A stretch of 64,000 nt of DNA, taken from the NCBI GenBank assembly GCA_905221605.1, contig CAJNDS010002524.1, forward strand, positions 621,134-685,133, in the 5' to 3' direction. Positions 30,001 to 42,800 of the stretch are shown here, one piece after another; the stretch's first letter is position 1; each line of letters starts with the position of its first letter. Both the position numbers and the translations under genes were made by a program. Below the pieces are notes generated by a model. It did no database searches and was not told where the DNA came from. It worked only from the letters and a program-made list of their open reading frames with translations. This stretch comes from Symbiodinium natans. Its lineage: Eukaryota; Sar; Dinophyceae; Suessiales; Symbiodiniaceae.

Positions 30001-30801
30001 TTAGGGTTCAGGCTTTAGGGTTTTAGGGTTTAGGGTTTTAGGGCTTATAATCTTACATCCTGAACCGTCAACCCAGCATGCGCCTGCAAACCCCAGTAGC
30101 CTGAACCCTGATCCTTGAACGCTTATAAAGCCTCAAAGTCAAACTATGCTGCTGCTTGGTCATGGGATGTAGGGTTTCATGACAAGGGTCCAAACCCTAA
30201 ATCCTAAACACTAAAACCCTAAACCCTATACACCCTATAAGCCCAACATGCGCCTGCGTTCTGCGTAATCTCCCCCCCCCCCCTCAATGGTATCCCCCTG
30301 GTATCCCCCCCCCAAAACCTGCCCGTGGACCCTAAAAACACCACGGACCACAGGGGGGGGGGGGGGGGGGGGGGGGGGGAGAGAGAAACCCTCAAACCCC
30401 AAACCCTGAACCCTGAGCCGTAAAACCTAAGCCCACCAAAGAACCACAGGGGGGAGAAGGGTAAACCAGAAACCTGAACCGCTTTAATCCTGAACCGTAA
30501 ATCCAGCACGAACCACAGCTACTATCATTACCCTAAACCTTGAATCCTAAACTCTAAACCCACCGTGAACCAATGGACCAAGGGGGTCAGAGTGAAAGTC
30601 CTGAACTCTACAGCCTAACCCCAAACCCATGAACCACAGACCATGAACGAACCACAGGGGGCGGGGGACCCAAAACCCACCATGAATTGGGGGGGGGGGG
30701 GGGGGGGGATATTAGCATGGGGGGGGGGGTGGTGCGGCTATGCTGGCTCATATAAACCCTAAAACCCTAAACCGAAGCCCGACGCCTCCCTGTGCCTCCA
30801 G
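27087..30801. other. Stretch between the two dehydrogenase genes
   Basis: It contains telomere-like tracts (28155-28205, 29200-29235, 29360-29480, 29740-29760), homopolymers at about 27695 and 30360, and foldback arms at 28864-29110. The Rossmann start of the next gene should lie here, but I could not place it. Exon-like blocks with the AG|G pattern are 28777-28846 (DGSYAIVHKNIENPFLDI) and about 29615-29700 (FRNIRTVLVAVKMLHKKA). Neither is assigned. Confidence 0.4.
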
Positions 30802-30842
30802 GTCCCCAAACGTCGAGTGCAAGTGCTTCGTGGCGGACTTGG
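30802..30842 (+). CDS. Reductase exon: strand beta-3 with DL
   Basis: Acceptor CTCCAG|GTCCCC, donor TTGG|GCAGGC. It codes SPNVECKCFVADL and starts the final Gly; the D-L closes strand beta-3, whose Asp contacts the cofactor adenine in this family. Confidence 0.7.
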
Positions 30843-33800
30843 GCAGGCGCGCGGATTTTGGCCCAGGGTCAAGGCAAAAGTGTGACTGGGTCGAGGATGT
30901 ATAGGAGTTTAGGTCGCTAACGCCGCAACCCTAAACCCGAAAATCCCATGCAACCAATCAACCCTGAAGTTCCAAAACTCTCAAACCCCGTAGACCTCCA
31001 ACCCAACATCGGGGCGGTCGTAGGTCCGGTGCAGAATGCTAGGTCCTAGACCCTAAGCCCTAAATCCTAAATCCTAAACCTGAAACCCTAGACTCCCTAG
31101 GCCCTATCCCTAAGCGATCGTTTTGGCTCTGGGGTGTATATGGCTTTTCGGATCCACATCGAAGGCGTTCCGGGTCTTTGGTTCGGGGCGGAGTTGTCAT
31201 GTTTCATGGGCTGCAGAGAGAGTTTTATACCCCACACCTTTGGCCTAAAACCTGAAATGCCTCATGAACACAGGGAAGGTGAGTGTCGTCTCCAGTTGGC
31301 ATATAAACCCTGAACCCTAAACCCCCAAACTCTATACCCTGTAAACCCTGAGCCCTAAACCCTTAAACCCTAAACCCTAAACCCATAAACCCTAAGCCCT
31401 CAACCCCAAACCCTAAACCCTAAACCCTTTGAGCCCTGAAGCGCAAGAGGGAGCAACGACAGGCCTGACCAGCATGCATACGCGACCGGGCCTGCTTTGG
31501 AGCATCTCGGCCATCCTGGGGGTATGGAAGGTTTTGACCGGAGGGGAACGGATTTGAGAGGGTTTTGAAGGGCTTGTACGGTTTAGAGGGTTGTAGAAGT
31601 TTTCGTTCGGGTGTTCATCATATGATTCGGATGTATTGGTTTTAGAGGGTCTTGGGTATTCGTAGGGACCCTAAACCCTAAACCCTAAACCCTAAACCCT
31701 AAACCCTATAAACCCTGAATGTGTTTGATGCGGCTTCTAGCTGTTTCGCTGGAGCCGCCCTTGCCGTGCGCACACCCAGCACTAGTATTTCCTTCGCGTT
31801 GCCGTCCGGACATAAGCCACGCGACAACCGGTCGTACTCGGAGGTTCATGGGTACTTCTGAGTATGGTGGTGGTTTCATGTAGGGTAACTGTGGTCATAG
31901 CCTTGTTCAGAGTACCTATAGCCCTAAACCCTAAACCCTAAACCCTAAACCCTAAACCCTAAACCCTTCTTTTGAGCACCCAAATGAACCTTCAAGCACT
32001 TGCGGCGAAATTGGGTGCGGCTGGGGATTCCCGATCAGGCCTCGCTTCTTGTGATGGAAGCAGGTCTTGAACTCGGGATTTAGGGTTAGGGTTTCGGGTT
32101 TAGGGTTCAGGGTTTAGGCTTTCGGGTTTAGGGTTACCAAACTTTAAGAGCAATGTTCTGTTGCATGGATGCCAAGCATAGAATCAGGGTGCGGTGCAGT
32201 GGTGCAGGCGGTGGGGTGCAGTGGTGCAGGTGGTGGGGTGCAGTGGCGCGGGTGGTTGGGTGCAGTGGTGCGGGGTTGGGGTGCAGCAGTGCGGGTCATG
32301 GGGTGCAGTGGTGCAGTGCAGCGCACCTCACACCCGCACTCCGCACCCTGCACCCCAGATCCTGCACCGCACCCGATTTAGCGAAACATTTTTACGATTT
32401 AGCGGAACATTGCATCGCTAAATCGTGGAAATTTTCGCTAAATCGGGTGCGGGGCGCGGGGCGCGGGGCGCGGGGCGCGGGGCGCGGGGCGCGGGGGGCG
32501 CGGGGCGCGGGGCGCGGGGCGCGGGGCGCGGGGCGCGGGGCGCGGGCGCGGGGCGCGGGGCGCGGGGCGCGGGGCGCGGGGCGCGGGGCGGGGCGCGGGG
32601 CGCGGGGTGCGGGGTGGGGTGCGGGGCGCGGGGTGCAGGGGTGGGGTGCGTGGTGCGAGGGAAGCCGCACCCTGCACCACGAACCCACACCCCCCGCACC
32701 CCCAACCCGCATCCTCCGCACCCCCAACCCGCACCGGAACACGCACCTCCCACACCCCGAACCCGCACCCTTCGCACCCCCACCCCCGCACCTTCACGTT
32801 GACATTTGACAGAAACCATGGTTTTCATTACTCTTATAAACTTTGATAAGTTTAGGGTTTAGGGTTAGGGTTTAGGGTAAGTTTGGGGGTTTAGGGTTTA
32901 GGGACACGGCGTAAGCTGTGCAAGTGGCATGTGCATCCGCCTCGAAGGCTGCTGTTGAGTCTGTTGCGGCTTGAGGGTTTGCAGATTTGTTTTGTGGTTT
33001 TGGTGTAGTAGGGCTTATAAGGGTTTAGGGGATAGGGTTTAGGGTTTATACTAGGGTTTAGGGTTTAATGTTGGACCCTCTTTAATGTAGGGACCCCCCC
33101 CCCCCCCCCCCGAACAGTCGAGGCGTGGATTTGGTCCTGATTAAACGGCCCCGGGGGTTTATATGATTTTAACAGGGAGGAGTTTAGATAGATTTAAAAG
33201 GGATCCATATGAATTTAACAGGGATGAGCTTATTATATGATTAAACAGGGATCCGGGGATCCGCGCGAATCGAACAGGGATCCGTGATGAGTTTATATGA
33301 ATTTGAAAGGGATCCATTGGCTTTTTCCAAATTCGGAGCCTCCGGCCCGGGGCCTTGACAGAAAAGAGGGTCCCAAATCAGTGCCATTATTCGGGGCCGA
33401 CGGGGGCTCCTGGACCACCCCTTTGTCGGATTGAAAGAAACCAATTTTTCAAATGGTTTCTTAAAGGGAATTAATGGTTTTGGGCCGGTTGGGATGGATG
33501 AGGTCGGCCTTTAAAATCACAAGGACCGGCTTTAAAATCATAAGGCCCGGCTTTGAGCCGGAGCCTCCGGGCCGAAACAAGCGTTTGACTTTAAAGAGGG
33601 ACTACCAAACAGTCAGGGTGTCCTGAATAATTCGGCCAAATTGACTTTACAGAGGAGGCCCCTACTAAACAGGGTCCAACATTAGGGTTTAGGCAAGTCG
33701 AAGGTGCTATAGGCTGATGAATCCCAAGCTGCTATAAGTCATGCATGCCCTCATCAAGTTGACAATATCCGACACAGAACCCTTGCAGCTACACAACACG

Positions 33801-36800
33801 TTCAGTTGACTAGCAGTAAGTATGTAACGATCATACTCCTCACCCAGTCAAGAGCGTCGCACAACAGTTACTTGCGGTCGGGCAGTTGGCCCCTGAACTC
33901 TCCCCATTTGAAGACCAAGATGCCAAATCCTGAGCCTTAAACACCACGACGACAAACCCTAGTTTTTAAACCCCAAACCGCAAACCCTAAACCCTGAACC
34001 CTAAACCCTAAACCCTAAACCCTAAACCCTAAACCCTAAACCTCAGAAGCTTTACATAAATATGTTTTTGTTCGGGATCCCAGGTACCTTGCAGAATCAC
34101 TGGCCTCCGTGGAGCTTGGCGCTCAGAGCTCGTGGGAAGCGTGCCGCGCGCAGCGGAGGTGGCAGACGCACGGCACCCCCCTAAAGCCCTAGACCCAAAC
34201 CCCGAAACCCCGAAAGCGGATATTCCTAAACCCTAAACCCTAAACCCCCAAACCCTAAACCCTAAACCCCTCAAAGGAAGCCACCCGCGGCTCTCTGCGA
34301 GCTGCTCATCGTGCCTCCGCGGCAAATGCAAGTCCAAAAATTAGAGGGCTTTTTTGGGGGTTTGGGGTTTAGGTTTAGGGTTTAGGGTTTAGGGTTTTTT
34401 CGGGTCATCTTGTTTTGCCGGGGGGTGTCCTTGTAAGGGGGAGGATACTACTAGGGAGGACCCCTATTTTAAGACATGTGCTGGTGTGGTCTTTTCCAGA
34501 TGGTTGATTTTTGAAAGGGACCGAAGAAGCACTGAAAAAGGGGAGTCTTTACTAAAGGCAGCCCGCCTTATGTCCTGCTTGGGGCTGGCATTTTTTTTTG
34601 AACAACAGTCCATTGCGTCTTGCTCGCACTGGAAGACGAGCCTCAAGTTTTAGGTTTCTCGTATTGAGGACTGGACCCTAAACCCTAGACCCTTAACCCT
34701 TAACCCCAAACCCGGGCCCCAAGCCCCAACCCTAAACCAAGATTTAGGATGCGGGGATCCAAGGCCTCCCTTTGTATCACGCATATGCAGTTCCTTCTGC
34801 CTTAACCCAGAAATCCTACATTTTTTGCAGGTGATTATAAGAATGCCCTTGCAGGATTCTGAAAACCCGAACCTTAATCCCTAAACCCTACCGTCTATGC
34901 GTCGACGTGTTGCGGATGGATTGACTTCACGCGAGTCGAGGCTTACGCCCCAGCGGAGTGCCGACTTCGCACGGCCTTGGGGTGACTTAATCCCACCGCC
35001 TAGTGGTTTAGGGTTTAGGGTTTAGGGTTTAGGGTTTAGGGTTTAGGGTTTAGGGTTTAGGGCGATGGTGCAGGTGCACAATGCTGGCAGCCTTGGACGA
35101 CAGCTCAGAGATCTGCTTGGGTGCAGTTTTGAGGGTGTTTCCTAGGTAGGATATGGGGGACCCTTAAGAAGGGAATCCTTCTTGAACCCTCTTCTGGCTC
35201 TCTTAAACAGGGGCCTTATTCAGAACCCTAAACCCTAAACCCTAAACCCTAGAGTCCCCCTCATCCTATCCCCTAGTGTTGTGACTCAGCAGGCGGGGAG
35301 TTTCTAACAGGGAAGCCGAAGTATGGGCCCTTAAACTGGGCCCCTTGTGATAGAACCCTTATGTACACTACAAGGGTTTAGGGTTTAGGGTTTAGGGTTT
35401 AGGGTTTAGGGTTTAGGGTTTAGGGTTTATATCTCATAAGGGCCCATACTTCGGGTCCCTATTAAGAAGGGTAAGAGACCACACTAAGGGCACATGGTTC
35501 CAACCTTAGTTTCAAGTAAGGGTCTGTGTGGGGTTATTCGCTAGTTACCTAGAACAGCACGGAGGCCTTACCTTCATGGTTCCCAAAACAGCCCATCATA
35601 ACCCCTAAACCCCTAAACCCCCAAACCCCCAAACCCCCAAACCCCTAAACCCCTAAACCCCTAAACCCCTAAACCCCTAAACCCCCAAACCCCTAAACCC
35701 CTAAACCCCTAAACCCCTAAACCCAAAACTCTTGCCCTAAAAGATGCCGCCCACGGTGCAGGGCAATCGGCCTGAAGCAACTTTAGTACACCCTACAAGG
35801 AGGGACCCTCGAGTTATCTTGGGTTCTAAGTCCCTTCAGTATACTTAGCATAGTGGGGGCGGGTCTCCTTCTACACTTATGATTAGACCTCAAGAACACA
35901 CAGCTACGCATAGGAGTCGATTCCCATCCAACCTAGTCTCACAAAATCTTGGTAGGCTTAAGGCTTAGGGTTCATAGGCTAGGGTGCATGGGAGTGTAAG
36001 GGTCAAGTACTTTGTGGTTGAACCCTAACCCTAAACCCTAAACCCTAACCCGAAACCCGAAACCCAAGTCGTATGAAAGTACCTGGGCCCTCTGGCTCAG
36101 CGTTGGTGCGCGCCAAGGGCGGCTCGCCTTCGCGCAGCACCTGGAGGCAGCTGAGACGGCTGACAGGGCCTCGGCATGGGGGGGGTGGGGAGGCCAGGGG
36201 GGGGAGGGGGGGGCAGAGGGCCAGGTTTAGGGTCCTATTAACTCTTAGAGCGTATAGGTTTAGGGAGGTTTAGGGGCTGCAAGGGTTGGGGGGGCGAGGA
36301 GGGGGAGGAGGAGGAGGAGGGTTGCAGTCTCGCCTGTCTTGCGGTTTTTTTGTTTGGGCTGCTGTAAGACAGCTAGTGCTGTCCGAAGCTTGGAGCTTCT
36401 CACCCTTGCGTCGTTGTTGCCATCCAACTCGCGGATTTGAAGCCGATGCGCAGGGACAAGAACATGGGTTTAGGGTTCATAGGGTTTAGGGTTTGGGGTT
36501 TAGGGTTTAGGGTTCAGGGTTTAGGGTTTAGGATTTAGGGTTTAGGGTTTAGGGCCAAACCGACATAAGTACTGCGCTGGAGCCGCGGCAAAGCCCTAAA
36601 GATAGTTTGCGGTCGGGGATTTCGGGTACCTTGGCTGGCGTTGTGGTCTCCGGCTTGGATGTAGCCACCCAACCCGACATCCTCAAGCTTCTTCCATAGA
36701 GGGTTTAGGGGTTTATTGTTTAGGGTTCTAGGGTTCAGGGTTTTCAGGGTTTAGGGTACTTCTGCAGAACCCTGAAAGGTTTTCACACACTCTGATCGGG

Positions 36801-39800
36801 ATAATACTGCAGTCGTATAGAGAATATGGTCCCAATTCGAGGGCTAATTTGGCCCACAAAGGTTTGCGGAGGCTGCAGATTCCGAAACATATGTTCCAAG
36901 GTCCAAGACCACTTAGAGGCGAGACCTCCCGACAAACTTCGGGGTACCCGCAAGCCTAACAACCCGAAACCCTAAACCTCAAACCCCAAACCGTAAACCC
37001 TATAGTCCTGAACTCGCACCAACCCTAAACCCGAAACCCTAAACCCCAAAGGCCGCCATGGACCTCAACGTCACCTGTCCCATCTTGCTCACGCAAGATG
37101 TCCTACGCCGCTTTGGCGACCAGGTGCGGCTGCTAGCCTTAGGGTTTAGGGTTTAGGGTTTAGGGTTTAGGGTTTAGGGTTTAGGGCTTAGGGTTTAGGG
37201 TTTAGGGTTTAGGGTTTAGGGTTTAGGGTTTAGGGGTTCTTAGTAGGGAATGAGGGAATTAGGTACCATATGTTATCCCTTACGGCTATGTACAGGGGTG
37301 AATTGGAGTTAACTACCTCATTCTCTCATTCCCTACTAACCACCAACCCAAGCCGTTGTAACCCATAGAATCTCAAAGTCCACTACCCCAAATCCACCCC
37401 CAGTAAACTTAGTAAACGTTAAGTATGGTGCTACAAGTCTCCTGGGAGCACGTTTAGGGTTAGCGAGGAGGCCGGCAATGAGCAGCAGTACTAGCTTGAT
37501 CCTCATTTGGCAAGCCTGGTAGCTCCGGTGTAGAGTTTGGGGGATAGGGTTTATACACGCCGGCGCGCTCCGGCTCCGTGGTACGTCCTTCCTCACTGGT
37601 GATCCCTTAATCCCACCACGGGGGGGGGGAGAGGCAAGCCCTCACTGGTGATCCCTTGATCCCACCACAGGGGGGGGGGGGGGAGAGGCAAGCCCCAAAC
37701 CTAGACCATCAGCCCTAAACCCTGAACCCTAAGCCCTAAACGCCAAAGCTAACATGAACCACACAGCATGAACCACAGAAGGGGAAAGGGGAAAGCCGAA
37801 ACCCAAAACACCGGGGGGGGGGGGGGGGGGTTGAAGGGGGGATACCAATGGGGGCGGGGGGTGCGTGAATGCTGCCGCCGATATCCCTGAACCCTAAATC
37901 CAAACCCAAAAGGGTTTAGGGTTTGCAAATCCTTATGATCTCAGCAATACACCCCGAAACCCTACTGCCCAGATGCCACGAACTTCTTAGTAGTAGAGTT
38001 GGGAACCTTGAACCTTTTCCGGGTAGTATATTCTCCGTATAATCCCAAAGGTTAACCTTTAAAAACCCTAGGTACTGGACAACTAAGACTTTCTTGGCTG
38101 TCTTAGCTCCACTGCCAGGCGAATTCACAAGGCAGCCTGAAGATTCGGATCGTGAACATCTCGAGCCTTCTCGCTCTTCAGGCGCGGCGCTATGCGAGTT
38201 TGTTTTGACTTTGGGGCTTTGGGGCTTGGTTGCAACAGCGGCTACCCTGTTGCCCTTAAGTTGGGGTCATGGGGTCCGTAAGCCCTAAGCCCTTAGCCCA
38301 AACCATGAACCCTAAACCCTTAACCCTTAACCCTTTACCCTTAACCCTTAACCCTTAACGCTAACCCTAAACCAACCCAAATAGGGACCATCAGCCTAAA
38401 GCCTGGCTGCAGCTGGACGAAATGCTCCTGGTGAAGATGGATGCCCGTCTCTCCGAAGAATCTGGCTCCGACCGGTTCAACTCGGAACCTTGCGACGGGG
38501 ACTGGGTTTAGGATTTAGGGTTTAGGGTTTAGGGTTTAGGGTTTAGGGCGAAAAAAACCAAGCCGGGAAGACCGAGGACGGCATCGAGCACGTGGATCTG
38601 GAGGCTCACAGGCGCACCGGAGGCCGAGTGCCTGCGGCGGCCGGGTACCCTTTGCGTATGGTTCCTATTGAAAGTCCCTAGAGCGCCATGTACTGAGACA
38701 GAAGGTATCCGAATTCCCTACTTCCGAATTCTCTTTTGAAGATCTAGAAGCCAAAGTCTCCCCCTCCCCCCACCCCCCCCCCCAACCCCCTCCCCTTCCG
38801 AAGGGCTGAAACAGAAGGCTTTACCAGGGCTAGGGGTTTAGGGATTAACTAGAGTTCACAACAACAACAACAACCTCTCAGGAATGCAAGAACCTCTCAA
38901 CCTCTTAGGGCCAAGAAGTCCCTTGCAACCACTAGAGTTCAGGGCTGAATTCATTAAGGTTTAGGGCTTACGGCCCCAAAGCCCTTGAGCCCGAAGGCCT
39001 TGCGTTGTAGAAAGCTCTTCACGAAGAGAGACACACCCAAACCAAACCCCTAAACCCTAAACCCTAAACCCTAAACCCTAAACCCTAAACCCCGGAAGCT
39101 GCATTTGTAGGGCAGAGATCCTGACAAATCGCAGCCTGAAACGCTGCGGCCCCTGAAGCCCTACACACCTTTAACGCAAAATGTCAGGCCTCCACCCCCC
39201 CCCCCCCCCCCCCCCCCCCCACCCACCCACCCCATCGAAAGCACAAATCTTAGCCCTAAACCCTAAACCCTAAACCCTGAACCCTAAACCCTCCAAAACC
39301 TTCAGCCCTAATAGCCCCAAGCCCTGCTGTGGGGGCCAGGTGATGCCCTCCTGGTCCCTGTACTCCACTGGCAAGGCAGGACTTCCTTGTATCAGTCACA
39401 AAAACAGGAAGCAGTCTTAGGGTCTAGGGTTTAGGTAGGGTTTAGGGTTTAGGGTTTGGGGTTTAGGGTTTAGGTAGGGTTTAGGGTTTGGGGTTTGGGG
39501 CTTGGGGCTTGGGGTTTGGGGTTTGGGGTTTGGGGTTTAGGGTTTAGGTAGGGTTTAGGGTTTAGGTAGGGTTTAGGGTCTAGGGTTTAGGTAGGGTTTA
39601 GGGTTTAGGGTTTGGGGTTTAGGGCTTAGGTAGGGTTTAGGGTTTAGGGTTTGGGGTTTAGGGCTTAGGTAGGGTTTAGGGTTTAGGTAGGGTTTAGGGT
39701 CTAGGGTTTGGGTAGGGTTGAGGGTTTAGGGTTGAGGGATTAGGGTCTAGGGTTTAGGTAGGGTTTAGGGTTTAGGGTTTAGGGTTTAGGGTTTAGGGTT

Positions 39801-42800
39801 TAGGGTTTAGGGTTTAGGGTTTAGGGTTTAGGGTTTAGGGTTTAGGGTTTAGGTAGGGTTTTGTGTTTGGGATATATAGGGTTTAGGGTTTAGGGTTTGG
39901 GTTTGGCTTTAGAGGTCCCCGCGGGCCCGTGAGGGCCCATGCATCCATACATATATACATGTATATATCTGTATATATATATATATGTGTATGTATATAT
40001 ATATTTATATATACATATATTGCGGAAATGTTTAGGGTTCAGGGTGTCGTGTTTTTGGGTACGAGATGCCTTTTGGTCTGTCCCCGTGAGTATCTGATGC
40101 AGGTACAGGCTCTGGGTGTCAACTTGACTTTCAAACTCTCCTGAGCCTCCTGTCAGCTCGAAAAGTTGGAACAACCTTCTCCCCATACCCCAAACAGTAT
40201 ACTTAAGAGAATCCCGGCTCCAATATTCCGTGACCCATGCTCCAACTTTCTGGAGTTCACTGCAGGGATGCCCAAAAGGATTCCGCACTGCCCTAAACCC
40301 TAAACCCTAAACCCTAAACCCTAAACCCTAAACCCTAAACCCTAAACTGTCCGCAAGGCAGCGCGCGACATGCACATGAAGGCGGTGGCCATGGACGCAC
40401 GGAGGTCGGGTCTGGACGCCAGGTGCTTAGTAAGAGGCTGGCAGCGGCTTCCTGTTCCGACATTGAGGTTTCGTGCTTAGGCTTTGGGGTCGATCTAGGG
40501 TCTAGGATGCCCAGTAGTACCCTTATTCCCTTTTTGGGGGGTCTAGGCTCCCTTATGAACCTCTCTAAGCAAAAAAGGGCACCCTTTTTAATACCAGGTT
40601 ACTGGGCAACCTAGGGTTTAGGGTCGAGGATCGCGTGTTTAGGCTTTAGGGTCCAGGGTACACGCGAGCATCCGCGAGTACCAGCACCATAAATCCCACC
40701 TCCAATTAAACTCCATCGGGCCATAGAAACGACCCCCCCAGCCAAGTCCTTTGTGCGAAGGCATCTGAGAAGGTCAAACTTGGGGAGCACATGAACCCTA
40801 AAATTGGGGTCATATACCCAAATCCCTAAACCCTAAACCCTAGAAGGTATAGCTACTTTCCCTTCGCGGAAAGCGGAAGTGGGAGCTGAGACATGTCCAA
40901 ACCTCTGCCCAATCCTCGAAGGTTCATGGGTACTTAAAAGTATGGTCGAAAATACCCTAAATTAGGTTTTACCCTATTCACCCGACTTATCACGCTACTA
41001 CCAGCATCCTAAGCCCTATGCCCTAAACCCTAAACCCTAAACCCTAAACCCTAAACCCTAAACCCTAAACCCTAGACCCTACTTTTGAAGCTCCAAGTGC
41101 ACCCTGACCAAGACCCTCCTTCCCTTCAGCACCTTTCTGAGGTCCGCACGCTTAGCTGGGCGCCCGGGCCCATGGACACCAACATGATCCGCGAGGCTTC
41201 GGGTTTAGGGTTTAGGGTGGGTTTGGTGTCTAGGGTTTAGGGTTTAGGGTTTAGGGTTTAGGGTTTAGGATTTAGGCGATTCGGGTTTTGGGGTTGTGGG
41301 ATTAGGGTTCATGGAGAAGGGTTATGTAAAATTGGAGACGCTTTGTAATAACCCCGTTGTCGCGATGTGACGCCGGCATTTGTGTGTGTGTGTGCATGTG
41401 TATCTAAATCTTTGAACCCTGAACCTAACCTTAAGGCTTGTCTTTTGATGAACCTTTCCCCTGCAGAAAGACCGTTAATCAGTCAAATCGTTTTGGATAC
41501 GGGGAGGCTCTCAAATACGTACTGGGTAGGGTTGAGGCTTCAGGCTTTAGGCTTTGACTAAAAGCCGTTTTTCGGGGTTTAGGGTTTTTGGGTTTTAGGG
41601 TTTGAGGCATTTCCCCTTAGAAAGGGCCAACTTAGCACATCAACCACTGCTTGTGCCTCCATCCATGACAGCAGGAGTCCTGAAACTATTTGAGCCCCTT
41701 GCCTAAGTCATCCCGACACCCGTAAACCCCGAATCCCTTGGCCCCTGCTGGAAGCCGTAAACCCTAAGCCTAAACCCTGTATATCCTCAACCTTAATCCC
41801 TGTGAATCCTAACCCTCAAGAGCCTCAGACCTTAAACCCTAAACCCTAAACCCTCAAGAGCCACAACCCTACAACAGCGCACGTGCAGGTGTTGGAGACC
41901 TGTCCGGATGCCGGCGTCCGGGCGCAGTTCGAGGTTCCCTCAGTGCTGAGCCCCCCCCCCCCCCGCCCCCTCACCCTAAACCCTAAACCCTAAACCCTAA
42001 ACCCTATGTGCAGACCTAGAACCCTACTTACAAGTACCCATGAACGTTCAAGTGGGGCTCCAGGGAGTCCAGTTGCAGGGTTTAGGGTTTAGGGTTTAGG
42101 GTTTAGGGTTTAGGGTTTAGGGTTTAGGGTTTAGGGTGAGGGGTTCAGGGTTTAGGGTTTAGGGTTCGGGTTTTTGGTTTTGGGAGGGTATAGGATTTGA
42201 GGCTTTTGGTGTTGGAGGTGTTTCATGCGTAGGGGTTCGAGCCATCCGAAACCCCCTCAACCCGAAACCCTGAACCCTAAGCCCTAAACCCTAAACCCTA
42301 AACCCTAAACCCGAAACCCAAATCTTCATCTACGAGAGCTTTGCCAGGAAATGTACCAGTCGAACCTGATTGACCCCAGGTACAGTGCTGCGTGGGCCTT
42401 GGGGAATCCTTTTATGGTTGCAGCAGGACCTTAAGGTCTTTAGAGTTTAGGTTTTAGGGTTCGGGTTTTAGGGTTTAGGGTTAGGGTTCAGGGTCTAGGG
42501 TCTAGGGTTTAGGCTTAGGGTATATTCCCCAAACCCTCTGGTTCCACAATAGCGTGCAAAACCCGCATTATTCGCTTATTGGCGACCTTTCTGCTACGTA
42601 AGATAGAACCAAGACACCCCCCCTCGCTCCCAACACACATCCATGTGCTCAACCCATCCCTGAACCCTTGACACCTGAGCCCTTAAACCTTTTCAACCCC
42701 TAAACCCTTAATTCAACGCCTGAGCCGTAAATCACACCCCTTACCTCCGAAACCCTAAGCTCCCCACCGTGTCCACACAAAACCCCATACCCCAAGCCCC

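Noticed and set aside
32153-32846. Long open frames on both strands (up to 218 codons) in the GC-rich foldback
   Set aside because: They translate the GGGGCGC and CGCACCC arrays as Gly-Ala-Arg or Ala-Pro-Arg repeats in several frames at once; no coding signal.
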